In this document: piece by piece, positions 23,534 to 33,949 of the stretch | Numbering within the stretch: the first letter of the stretch is position 1 | How the letters are laid out: the number at the start of each line of letters is the position of its first letter | NCBI GenBank assembly: GCA_011032825.1 | Contig: JAADJZ010000003.1 | Span: 1,984,001-2,048,000 of the forward strand | Length of the DNA: 64,000 nucleotides | Direction: 5' to 3' | Origin: Massariosphaeria phaeospora | Lineage: Eukaryota; Ascomycota; Dothideomycetes; Pleosporales | Notes under the pieces: model-generated | Databases searched by the model: none | Told to the model about the DNA's origin: nothing | Seen by the model: only the letters and a program-made list of their open reading frames with translations | Made by a program: the position numbers and the translations under genes

Positions 23534-24562
23534 CTACGCGAAGATGGGGAAATCCGTTCTCGCAAAAGCCTGTTCCAGTGTAGCAGCGCTATAACATTGA
23601 CCAGCCGGAACGAAGATGTATGCCGCTAGGAATTCGATCAATTTATGCGACGCATTTGGCATCGTCGCCTGAATTGCACTGTACTTCTGTTGGTAGCTCT
23701 GCGTCGTAAATGAAACGTCTTCGAAATCCGTGAGGTCGTGTTCACCCGACATCATCATAGCGATGATAGTAATGGCGAGAGCGCGCACGTCCTTGGCAAT
23801 GTTTTCGACAGTAGCTCCTATATGTGTAGTGTTAGTGCTCTGTTGGCCAATGAATGCGGTGTCTTGCAACGTACGCTGCACATCGTCGTAGTCTATGATT
23901 TTTACAGTCATTGGATCATTGACTGAGCAAATGGCTTCGTTACCATTAGGAACGAGAACCAGGTTGACCCGGCTAACGTCCCCATGGACTCTTTGCCGGT
24001 CGTGGATGTACTGCACTGCCTTGCTCGCGTCTCGCGCGGTGTTTCTCAGCAACCACTCGGAGTCCTTGGTAAACCACCCCCACCCAGTCATTGTGTCGAT
24101 TGTAACAGCTTCCCTTAGAAGTTCGAGAACAACATAGCCGACTCCACCGACTGTGCACGCCGCCTGATCAGGGACACGTATGTCAGCAGCTATCTTCGAA
24201 TGGGTTTGTGCTCTTACCAGGACATCTACTCCGTTCGGATTTCCGCTTAACTTGCTTTTCGCGTCTGTGTTGCCCGCTACCATGTTGTTCCTGCCATTGC
24301 CAATTTTCAAGGCTATAGATCTCCAGGCACCATTCCCGCGTATGGCCTGGGTCTTGATAACGGTACCAAAATAGCCTTCTCCGAGGACGTCTTGCTCTTC
24401 CTCGTCAGGAAGCTGCACAGTGTAGCTGCCGCAAGTGAATTGCGTCGGTGCTCTCTTAGTAAGGCGGAAGATTCCATACTCGTGCTGAGACAAATTTGGA
24501 AAGGCTTCGACACAGCAATAAAAAAGGGATAGCGTAGCAAGTAAGAAACCAAGTAGGAGCAT
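23534..24562 (-). CDS. Secreted protein-kinase-like protein (342 residues)
   Basis: Single exon. A signal peptide (MLLLGFLLATLSLFYCCVEA) is followed by a short propeptide with a Kex2-type Lys36-Arg37 site, then a kinase-like fold: glycine loop G61EGYFGTV, VAIK-like ALK with K86, catalytic-loop H193GDVSRVN200 (HGD for HRD, but Asp195 and Asn200 kept), D224YD in place of DFG, and a later D258VRALAITI like the structural Asp of helix F. Four cysteines remain in the mature part (44, 136, 212, 323), suited to disulfides, and three N-glycosylation sequons occur (NLS, NTT, NAS). All three catalytic anchors (K, D, D) are present, so activity is possible. A TATA-like TGTATAAG lies about 80 bp upstream. 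The 3' neighbour is the broken hydrolase; the upstream side is the repeat block. Effector or secreted enzyme role is inference. Confidence 0.8.
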   Translation of the reverse strand: MLLLGFLLATLSLFYCCVEAFPNLSQHEYGIFRLTKRAPTQFTCGSYTVQLPDEEEQDVLGEGYFGTVIKTQAIRGNGAWRSIALKIGNGRNNMVAGNTDAKSKLSGNPNGVDVLVRAQTHSKIAADIRVPDQAACTVGGVGYVVLELLREAVTIDTMTGWGWFTKDSEWLLRNTARDASKAVQYIHDRQRVHGDVSRVNLVLVPNGNEAICSVNDPMTVKIIDYDDVQRTLQDTAFIGQQSTNTTHIGATVENIAKDVRALAITIIAMMMSGEHDLTDFEDVSFTTQSYQQKYSAIQATMPNASHKLIEFLAAYIFVPAGQCYSAATLEQAFARTDFPIFA

Positions 24563-25618
24563 TGTGATTTATCGCGAGGTTGAGCGAGCAAGCGATTAGA
24601 AGTGAATCAATATGAGGTCGCAGAGTTACCAGGGAGAGATACTTATACACAGACTTGTAGGATTACATGTTCTTGGCAATCAGGAAAACTTTGGAGACAA
24701 GTATCTAGGGTCGTTGTGATGTGCAATTGTTGTAAATCGTCTCAAGGGTAGGCACAGGGTTCCGCACCTAATCATGATCGCGTCACCTCAACTAACCGCG
24801 TTGGAAGTAACAGTGATGTCGAATGTGCTCATGCGGACGGTTGGAATCTCAGTCAGCTGCGGCGTGTTACATATAACCCATTGGATCGTTACATCTAACC
24901 TATTGGAGTGTCAGCATCTCAATACGCCGGATCATCTCTTGCTGGTATCTCCGATACAGTATTCAAAAGGCCCTGTTCTCAACACCTTGCTGTCTACAAA
25001 TGAGGCTCCCCTTGGGCCCTTGAGCATTCGCGCAAACCTTTATCCTACACTTTGCTGTTGCTACGCAGCTATCTTGATGTACGCGGCTATCTCAATGTAC
25101 GCAGCTAACAATTATTTCTAGGACCTTACAAGGCAAAGTATACTAACTGTAGATACAGCAACAGCAAGGTGCAGCGACAGCAAGGTATTAAGGGCAGGGC
25201 CTTACAAAAATTTAAATACTGTACAGGAGATACTAGCAGGAGATGATCCGGCGTATGTAAGATCCAGTAGGTTAGATGTAACGCGTCGCAGACAGCTGAA
25301 CAGTAATCTACATACTAGCTTGTTTTCGGGGTTTATACTAGGGGACAGGCATAAGAGAAGTGTTGGTAGGGCCTAGGCACTCTCGGTCTCCGAATTCTCG
25401 CTAGTATTGGATATATAAGGTGCTGTTGGAAACTAGAACATAGTTTAGACGTTGTTGTACGCGTAAGGATGAAGGGCCATATTCTACTTCGGGTGTGCAC
25501 CTTCGCAACTGGGTTAGGACGATGCGAGGTTAAGTAACGTACCACGTAGAAGAGTTATCGCGAGCTGGTAAACGAGTCTTATTTGATTTCGGCGTAGGCT
25601 GAATACCGGTAGGTACGT
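24563..25618. other. Gene-free transition zone before the AT-rich block
   Basis: About 1 kb between the kinase-like gene and the first transposon end. It contains the inverted-repeat element at 24854-25298 and otherwise only short frames. Composition is nearly normal, so RIP damage has not visibly spread out this far. Confidence 0.6.
24854..25298. mobile_element. MITE-like inverted-repeat element, about 445 bp
   Basis: The two ends are long imperfect inverted repeats: both start CAGCTG, and about 100 bp further in, acgccggatcatctcttgct (from 24926) pairs with the complement around 25236-25255, and the inner parts (gtatctccgatacagtatt, ccttgctgtct) also pair with 25165-25235. The left arm carries a small internal duplication (gttacat...ccattggatc / gttacat...cctattgga). 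No coding frame. A target duplication is not clear. Non-autonomous DNA element is the best reading. Confidence 0.65.
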
Positions 25619-25620
25619 TA

Positions 25621-25867
25621 ACGTGCCCATGCCCCGCAACAACAAACTCGCGTCCCAACTCACCTTCTTCAACACACGACTACTCAACCACCATGGATCT
25701 AATCGACAAGGCGATTAAAGATTTGAACTCGCGCAAACTAGGCGCAAAATCTACCCTCTAACAGGTTGCTGATCAATATGGCGTCAACCGCTCGACGCTA
25801 GGGCAAAGGTAGAGAGGCGTAACAGCTTCTTAAGACGCCAAAAACGCGTCGCACTAGAAACTTAGCC
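25621..25867 (+). pseudogene. 5' end of a pogo-like element with HTH transposase fragment
   Basis: After the TA at 25619-25620 the element begins ACGTGCCCATGCCCCGC. A transposase start at 25693 encodes MDLIDKAIKDLNSRKLGAKS and, two stops later, a psq-type helix-turn-helix (QVADQYGVNRSTLGQR). The stops stand where relatives have Gln, as expected from CAA/CAG to TAA/TAG. The fragment is cut off at 25868 by the next element. The remainder of this copy was not found in the window. Confidence 0.75.
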
Positions 25868-26366
25868 TAACGTACCTCACGGCTTCGCCGCTCACACAGG
25901 TTGGCCGCTTACTTTTGCCAAGCTCCTACTAAAACTCTTACTCTCTAAGTCTCTCTAATGTCTTAACAACAACAGCACTTAGAGGCTTCTTACGAACGTT
26001 AGAATCGGTTAGATACAACTTGCTCTTAAAGCTATTAATTAAAACGCAACGCTTTCTCAACGACGCGCTGCAGCTATATATAATGTCTCTTAAAAGACAC
26101 TAAGCAATTAACGCGCTAGACGACCTTTACAAGCAAATTGCTAGCCTAAATTAAAAAACTTATAGAAGCTTAAAGAGAAAGTAATTGTAAAGCATATACT
26201 TAAGCTTGTTACGCAAGAATTTTCTTCTAGGTTCGCATAGAGTAGTAAATAAGTATAAGTTAAGTTAAAGTTAAGTTAGCTTACGTAAAACTCTAGTGCT
26301 AACTTAACTTATACCTACGCTAAAACTAAATAGCGTAAGTTAAAGTTAAGTTAGCATAAACTTCTA

Positions 26367-28215
26367 ACGTATTGAATTATCGAACCCAACAGATTATCGA
26401 ACTCGATAAAATTTCTTAGCACAACTGCCTCTCCTATCAACGCGATATGTTTCAATCAACTAACGCGTTATTACACTAACACGAAAAGAAACTCTAGCTT
26501 GCTCTTTAAGCCTACAATTTCGGCTAATTCTAAAGCTATCAAGCTGCTGCTAGTGCTTTTAACGTTAATTACTAGACTCTTTTTAAACGCGCTAAAAAAA
26601 TTCTATTTTAAGCTTAAATACAACCTAATTGCTAGAAGCTTACTGCAACTAAAGAGCAAACAGTTGTTCAATATATTCTCAACTTTAATTCGCGAGAATT
26701 TGCACTTTAGCTGTTTAAAGTAGAAGATATAAGAGATAAACTAATAGCTGCGCAAAGTAGAAAGCTAGTAGGCAAGAAATAGGCTACAAGATTTGTATCG
26801 CGTTTAAGCGAGCTTAAGATAGCCTTTAATTAAGCAAAAAACTAGCAAAGAATACAGCAGGAAAATTCTAAAGTAATTAGCGCGTAGTTTAAGCTTGTTA
26901 AAGATACCAAAGCTTAGTACGGCATCTACGAGAATAATATACACAACTTCAACAAAACTAGCTTCTAGATAAGCGTAATTAGGTTAATAAAGTTTGTTAC
27001 AAGCTCTTAGAAACGTACTCGCTCTAATCTTATCTAGCTAGGCGATCGAAAGTAGGTAACAGTTATCTAGAGCATCTGCGCCGCAAAGTACGCGATTCTG
27101 CTCTTTATTATTTACAAAAAGCGCGTTTACATTTTAGCATAGTACGAGAAAAACTTTATACTTGGCAATTAAAAGCTCTTAGTCTTTAAAAATAGCTAGA
27201 CAAATAACGCTTTTGGTTTTGAATAGTTAAAGCACTTTGACGCGCACACGAAAGCGCGTTAGGTAGAGAAGTATTAACTACTTATTTTAGACGGCTATAA
27301 GAGCTACTAATCTTGGGATTTTAAAAACTATTGCTTTAAAAACAAAATTCTTACGCTTTGCATGCTAGCTTATTTATTTTATATTCTCTAGCTGCTAGAT
27401 GTAGTTTGCTTCTCGCCGTTAAAGCTAAAGTACTTTTAACGCATTTGGAACTTAGCGCGCTAGCGCGTTTTCTATATCAACAAAAAAAGCTTCTTGCTAG
27501 CTTTTAAAAACGCGTTTTTTAAAGTGTTTACAACAAAAAACTACAAAAAAGCTTTTAAAGCTTTAAAGCTAGTTTCTATTAACGCGTAGGTAGTTCTTAA
27601 TCGTTTTAAAGTACGGCTGTGTACTTCGCTACTACTTCTCGCACTAGAAACGCCGTAGCAGTTAAAAACTCCAAGTAATACACTCGAATTTAAATCGCAA
27701 TCAAAGCTTATTATTACTAAGCTTAGTTTCTCGCTATTATCTCTAAAGAATAAAATTAACTAGCTTGTTAAAAGGTCTTACTAGATGGCCTATTAAGTTA
27801 AGCTAATGCGCAATCGAATCTCTAGCTTTAAAAAGACTATTGAAGAAGTAACAAGAAAGAAATTGCGCAAACAGAAGTAGATTTAGCATAGTAGTACAAT
27901 AGAGTATAGTAAGAGATTAGCGCAAGTAGCTGCTAAAGCGTTTATAGCGCTTTAGCTATCAAAGAAAGCGCGTAGTAAAAAGAGTTAAAAAAAAGCACAA
28001 CTAACTCTACAGCGTTGTAAAAACTGTAGTAATACAAAGCACAATGCTCGAACTTGCTAAAAGAATATAGAAAAAGCTTTTAAATCTAGAGCTAGCACAA
28101 CGTACGCAGGTTTCTTGTTTAATAGCAATTAATTTTATGTTCTTTAAGATAAGTTGGTTGTGCCAAGAAATTTTGTCGAGTTCGATAATCTGTTGAGTTC
28201 GATGATTCAATACGT
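26367..28215 (+). mobile_element. Pogo A: full-length pogo-like transposon, 1849 bp
   Basis: Both ends are ACGTATTGAATYATCGAACY; the terminal inverted repeats are about 59 bp and differ only by transitions. Flanked by TA at 26365-26366 and 28216-28217. The matching empty site is in X3 at 44188-44189, where a single TA stands between the same flanks. Confidence 0.93.
26450..28140 (+). pseudogene. RIP-inactivated pogo-type DDE transposase of pogo A
   Basis: Plus-strand frame with many stops, yet clearly a DDE_1-superfamily transposase: ANSKAIKLLLVLLTL and ARSLLQLKSKQLF at the start (26520-26680), a KLVKDTKA.YGIYENNIHNF region (NFDETGF-like, first catalytic Asp neighbourhood) near 26890-26960, TVI.SICAAKYAILLFIIYK at 27060-27125, LLILDGYKSY (the DGHxSH motif with His changed) near 27280, NKILTLCM and LLDVVCFSPLKLKY near 27345-27430, and a C-terminal zinc knuckle C-x2-C-x4-H-x4-C (CKNCSNTKHNARTC) near 28015-28060. 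Not functional. Confidence 0.9.
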
Positions 28216-28626
28216 TACAATTTTATATTTTAATATATTTTTTTTTTATAATTGTAACAGCTAGTTATAACAAGTTTACTAACCTAAAAGTAGTACCTAT
28301 AACCTAACTTTAACCTACGCTTTAATTACTCTAATTTAACTTTAACTTTAGGTTTATGCAACTCTAACTTAATCTATACTTAACAATAAGTACTTTCTAC
28401 TTATTCGCTAGCGTAAGCTCGTAGCTATAGCTAATATAGCTAATTTCTTGCGCGCTAAGCGTAATATAAGCTAAGTTGGTATAAACTAGTTTAGTACGTT
28501 TATCAAACGCTGCTCTAAGCTTAAAGTAAAGTTTAATTGCAAATACAACTACAAAAAAGTACTTTGCAAGAATTTTAAAGTTATGCAAAGCTAGTTTAGC
28601 CTAGTAGCTAATATCAAAGCTAAGTA

Positions 28627-29050
28627 ACGTACTCTACGAGCGAGTAAGCTACACAAGCGAGTAGGCTACTAAATTTTACTAAGGAAAATCAATAATCTAG
28701 AGCTTAATAACTCTTAACCTACTTGATAAAATTCTCTAAAAATTTTACTACTAAGCTGCATCTATATAAACTTTTAGATTCCTAGATTACTAAGCTACAA
28801 CTTTAGTATTTAGAAAGTTATTAAAGAAAAGCTTAAATTATCCGTGCGCTCTAAGCTATCTACTTTTCTAGACTAGTTAGAGCTTAGTAATCTTAGAACT
28901 AGAAAGTTTATATATACAGAAATAATATATTAAATTTTTAGAGAATTTTATTAATTAGGTAAAGAGTTATTAAGCTCTAGATTATTGATTTTCTTTAGTA
29001 AAATTTAGTAGCTTACTCGCTCGTGTAGCTTACTCGCTCGTAAAGTACGT
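28627..29050. mobile_element. M1: fold-back MITE, 424 bp, pogo-type ends
   Basis: Begins ACGTACTCTACGAGCGAG and ends with the complement (CTCGCTCGTAAAGTACGT); the arms extend for most of the element, making it almost palindromic. Flanked by TA (28625-28626, 29051-29052). The same locus in the other C copy (near 42670-42680) is empty. No coding sequence; ends match the ACGTAC start of the C elements, which presumably mobilised it. Confidence 0.85.
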
Positions 29051-30579
29051 TACAATATCTAAAATAAAAATACGTTTAACTTTAACAAAATAGGCTTTAT
29101 AATAGGCTAGATATTAACTAAAACTATTGTTATAGCTTTAAAGAAATAAAAATAGCTAAAAGTAGTGCAGCAAGGTAATAGAAAGTAAACAACAGTTATC
29201 TAAAATATTAACGCAACAAAGTAAGCTATTCTACTTTTTATTATTTTTTAAAGCAAAAACTACTTTTTTGCCTAGTACAAAAAAAAGAATTTACTTTACA
29301 ATTAAATTATTGTAGTTTTTAAAAATAGCTAGACAACAAATAAGCTTAGTTTGTAGTAGTTAAAGCACTTTAATAAGCATACAAAAAAAAAGTAGTTAGT
29401 AGCTACTAACTACTCGCAATTAACAGCTATAAAAGCTATAACTCGCTTAAATTCTAGCAGTACTACAAAAAAAACAAGATTATTACTATTTATATGCTTT
29501 TGTACTTGTTGCACTTTTTACAGCTTTTTAATATAAAGTGTTTTTTGCTTTTAAAAATAGCGTACGAGCGCTAAGCTAAAAAATTTATGCGCAACTAAAT
29601 TACTTACATTACAAAGCTTAAGTTTTTACTATACTTTATACGCGCTTATAATGCAGCAATTACTTTTAGTAATATTCAAAAAAGTTTTAAAGCGCTAAAC
29701 TAGTTTTATTTAACTTAAAACAAGTTATAACAGCTTTTAACGTTTAGTTGCGTACTTTATTACTACTACTATTTATTAACAACAAGCTTTAGCAGTTGCA
29801 AACTTTAAGCAATACTTTTAAATTAAAGTTACAATTAACGCTTGTAAAAGCGAGAATTTAAAAGTATATAAATAGCTTACTAACGTTTATAGTAAAAGCT
29901 TTTAAAAAAGTTTTAAAAAAAGTAGCAATAATTACGTACAAGCTAGTGTTAGCGCAAAAGAAAATTGCAAAGCTTTAAAAAGCAAATAAAGCTGCTACGC
30001 AACGTAGATCGCATAAAAGAAAGCAAATTGTAAAGAAATTGCTAGAGTAAGCAGGTTTTAATGTAGAAAGTAATAAATTAATGCAGTTTTATTTATAAAA
30101 TAAAAGAGCTTTTTATACTTTTTACGCTACGCTAGAATTCGTCGAAGCTTAGTTAAAAGTTAGCAAGGCAATTTCGTACGAAATTGCTTTAGCTAAAGCT
30201 TAGTAGCTAAGGCATTCTATTAGGCATTCGTCTATTATACAAATTTAGTTAAAAAAAACTTTAATAGTTAGAAATAAAGCTCGTTTAACTACTTTAAAAG
30301 AGTTTAAAGCGCGTAGTAATAAAAAAAAGCTAAAAAAGCAAGTGCGCGCTAAAGAAAGTAAGCTAACTCAAAAGCGCTGCAAGTAGTGTAATTAAACTAA
30401 GCATAACGCGCAAACGTGTAAGCAAATAGTAAAAGTAAACTTTAAATAATATCTTAGATTGTTTTGTTTTATACAAAGCTAAAGTAAGCTATTTTGCGCT
30501 AGAATAGAGTAGTTTTAGTAGAAGCTTAGCAAAAGTAAGTAGCTAACTTGTATAAGTAGCGAAGCTGTAAAGTACATTA

Positions 30580-30788
30580 TGTAAACTCTAAATATAACAA
30601 CTTAACTATAACTCAACTATAATCTAAAGCTTATGCGAGATAACTTAACTTTAACTTAAAGTTTATGCAACTTAACTTAACTATAACTTTATACTAGCGT
30701 TAAAAGATTAAGTATATAAGTAGAGTTAAGTTAGAGTTATAAAAAAAGCAATTTAACTTTAACTTAACTTTTATCTATTCGCTAGCTT
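30580..30788. repeat. AT-rich repeat related to the X MITE
   Basis: Made of taacttaactttaacttaa-like strings and ending ctattcgctagctta, close to the X-element end (cttattcgctagcgta). It sits between C1 and the P2 pogo remnant. Boundaries and target duplication are uncertain. Confidence 0.4.
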
Positions 30789-31068
30789 ACCTTTGTATGC
30801 GCGTCAAAATACTTTTACTATTTAAAACTAAAAGCGTTGTTTGTCTAGCTGTTTTTAAAAACTAAAAGCTTTTAATTGCTAAGTATAGAGTTTTTTTTGT
30901 ACTATGCTAAAATGTAAACGCGCTTTTTGTAAATAATAAATAGCAGAATTGCGTACTTTGCAGCGCAAATGCTTTGAATAACTATTACTTACTTTTAATT
31001 GCTTAGCTAGATAAAATTAAGTTAAGTACATTTTTGAAAACTTGTAACAACTTTTATAAACTTAATTA

Positions 31069-31978
31069 ACGTACCTTACGAGTAGTCGAGCTACACGAGT
31101 TCGCGAAACACTTTTGCCAAGCAAATTATCTAATATTATAACCTTAATACCTTTTTTAATAGTAGGCCTATTAGAATAATTTATACACTGTTTTAAAGCT
31201 CTAAGCTAGAACTTTAAAATCTACTAAAAATTACCTAAATAGGCTAAGTACTACTAGAGTTTTTAAGGTTTAAAGATAAAAAGCTCGCTTAAGCTCTATA
31301 CCTAGTATCTAGTAGAATTCTACTATAATAAACTTTTATATTCTAAAATATTTTTATTTATACTATAAGTTAGAGTTCTAGAAAGTTATATAGTATATAG
31401 CTTAGAATTAAAGCTATTAGATAGAATTAGAGTTTATATATAAAACCTACTAAGTATAAAGTATTAGTACTATTATAACTTTAAATAATACTACTTTTTT
31501 AAAGCTTGTATAGTATAATTATACTAAGTACTAAATTATTAAGTAGTTTTACATTAGGTTTTAATAGTTATATATAGATATTTATACTTAGCTAGTATAA
31601 AGAAAGTAAACTACTTTCTAACCTATCTAGTAGCTTTAATCTTAGGCTACACGCTATAAAACTTTCTAGTACTTTAATATATAGTATAAATAAGAATATT
31701 TTAGAATATAAAAGTTTATTATAGTAGAATTCTACTAGATACTAGGTATAGAGCTTAAGCGAGCTTTTTATCTTTAGACCTTAAAAACTCTAGTAGTACT
31801 TAGCCTATTTAGGTAATTTTTAGTAGATTTTAAAGTTCTAGCTTAGAGCTTTAAAACAGTGTATAAATTATTCTAATAGGCCTACTATTAAGAAAGGTAT
31901 TAAGGTTATAATATTAGATAATTTGCTTGGCAAAAGTGTTTCGCGAACCCGTGTAGCTCAACTACTCGTAAAGTACGT
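31069..31978. mobile_element. M2: large fold-back MITE, 910 bp
   Basis: Starts ACGTACCTTACGAGTAGTCG and ends with its complement; the two halves mirror each other through almost the whole length (for example caaattatctaatattataacc near 31120 and ggttataatattagataatttg near 31905). Flanked by TA. Would form a hairpin of about 450 bp arms. Inserted in P2. Confidence 0.85.
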
Positions 31979-33393
31979 TATACTTATTTAAAAGCTAGTT
32001 TTGTTAAAGTTGTGCACGTTATTTTTCTAAATGCTGTAACGTACTTTACGGCTTTGCCGCTTACACAAGTTAGCTACTTACTTTTGCTAAGCTTCTACTA
32101 AAACTACTTTATTCTAGCGTAAAACAGCTTACTTTAGCTTTGTATAAAACAAAATAATCTAAGATATTATTTTAAGTTTACTTTTACTACTTGCTTACAC
32201 GTTTGCGCGTTATGCTTAGTTTAATTGCACTACTTATAGCGCTTTTAAGTTAGCTTACTTTCTTTAGCGCGCACTTGCTTTTTTAGCTTTTTTTTATTAC
32301 TACGCGTTTTAAACTCTTTTAGAGCAGTTAAACAAGCTTTATTCTTAACTATCAAAGTTTTTTTTAACTAAATTCGCTTTTTTATATGCAATCTACGTTG
32401 CGTAGCAGCTTTATTTGCTTTTTAAAGCTTTGCAATTTCTTTTTGCGCTAACACTAGCTTGTGCGCAATAATTGCTACTTTTTTTAAAACTTTTTAAAAA
32501 CTTTTATTATAAACGTTAGTAAGCTATTTATATGCTTCTAAATTCTCGCTTTTACAAGCGTTAATTGCAACTCTAATTTAAAAGTATTGCTTAAAGTTTG
32601 CAACTGCTAAAGCTTGTTGTTAATAAACAGTAGTAATAATAAAGTACGCAACTAAACGTTAAAAGCTGTTATAACTTGTTTTAAGTTAAATAAAACTAAT
32701 CTAGCGCTTTAAAACTTTTGTTGGATATTACTAAAAGTAATTGCTACATTATAAGCACGTATAAAGTATAATAAAAACTTAAGCTTTGTAATGTAAGTAA
32801 TTTAGTTGCGTATAATTTTTTTAGCTTAGCGCTCGTACGCTATTTTTAAAAGCAAAAAACACTTTACATTAAAAAGCTACAAAAAGTGCAATAAGTGCAA
32901 AAGCATGTAACGTAGATTCTTAGCAAGTTGCTTACCTAAGCGAGTTGCTTACTTGCGCTAAGCTTTTTTTTTACTACTTACTTTTTTTTTTTCTACTACT
33001 TTCTTTCTAGCACTTAGTATAGGTTAAGATAACTTAAATTACTTAGAATTAACTACTGCATTTAACTTACACGTGCGCTTATTGTGCTTTAGCTTATCGC
33101 AGCGTTTACAGCGTTTTAAAAGCTAGCTGCTCTAATTACTAGCATTACTACAAGCTTTTTTCTTTGCTTTTTTTTTATTACTACGCGTTTTAAACGCTTT
33201 AAGAGCTGTTAAGCGCACGCTTTTTTTAACTGTAAAAGTACTTTCTTGCTGCACACGCTTTCTCTTGTGCAATTTTTATTGCAAAAAAGCTTCGTTAGTA
33301 GCTTAAAGTTTAGCAACTTAGTTGCGCAGTAGCAGCATAGAAGCTGCTGTATACTTTGCGCTTTTAAAAAGCTTTGCAAAAGCATTAACTATT

Positions 33394-33896
33394 TGTTACA
33401 AACAAAAACGATACTAGGTATCGTAAACTAAGCAACGACGTAGAAGAGTTGTTAAAGCTTGCAAGTTTGCAAAACGAAAGTACAGCAATGCGCGAAGCAG
33501 AATTAAGTTAGTAGTTACGTAATAGTAATTAGTGCAATTAGAACTTTGGCGAACTAAGTACACTAAGCGGCGAGCGCTTAGCGAGCCTAAAGCGCTTAGC
33601 AACTAAGTACACTAAGCGAACTAAGCAGAACGCTTTTAGCAAAGAATTATAGAACTATATAGATTAGCAGAATTTTCTTTACAATTTGGATTTTTTGTAG
33701 TTAACTTTTCTAAGTACATTTTATACATAGATTAGATCTATAGGCAATAGATTGTTACTTTGTTATTCTATCTAGAATAGAATTGAAATTGTTTTTTTTG
33801 TTGTTACTAAGCTTTTTAAACATAGAACAATTCTTTAGGCAGAATCTCTAAGTCTAATAACTCGTACTTTTAGTAAAAAAACGCTTTTAATAACAC
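33394..33896 (+). repeat. 5' LTR of the Gypsy element
   Basis: 503 bp; begins TG and ends CA. Pairs with the 3' LTR with mostly transition differences, so LTR divergence reflects RIP more than age. Contains the short repeat cactaagc near 33555-33630. Confidence 0.92.
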
Positions 33897-33949
33897 TTTA
33901 ACTACTTTAGGTTTAGAACTAAAACAATATAGCAATACTTACGAGCTTA

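Larger units (their letters stand above)
26238..28415. mobile_element. X1: 327-bp hAT-like MITE split by pogo A
   Basis: Identical in layout to the uninterrupted copy X3 (44061-44387): 129 bp before and 198 bp after the pogo insertion, sum 327 bp. It begins TAGAGTAGTAAATAAG and ends GCTAGCGTA; the termini form an imperfect inverted repeat of about 18 bp. Flanking 8-mers ggttcgca (26230-26237) and agctcgta (28416-28423) are both transition variants of agcttgta, the sequence at the empty site in C2, so an 8-bp target duplication is supported. Confidence 0.8.
25870..30577 (+). mobile_element. Pogo-like element C1 carrying nested insertions
   Basis: Inverted termini of about 65 bp: ACGTACCTCACGGCTTCGCC at the left and its complement, with transitions only, at 30510-30577; flanked by TA. 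Contains the X1 MITE (with pogo A inside it) and fold-back element M1; net of these it is 2096 bp. The decayed transposase reads on the plus strand, with a DDE_1-type core at about 29160-29900 (TTVI..INATK.AILLFIIF, TNNKLSL..LKHFNKHTK in altered form) and a C-terminal basic region. Relative to copy C2 it retains about 210 extra bp near 30018-30240. Confidence 0.8.

Noticed and set aside
25860..31000. Centromere or mitochondrial DNA insertion as cause of the AT-rich block
   Set aside because: The sequence resolves into transposons with defined ends and transition-type damage; no mitochondrial gene is recognisable.
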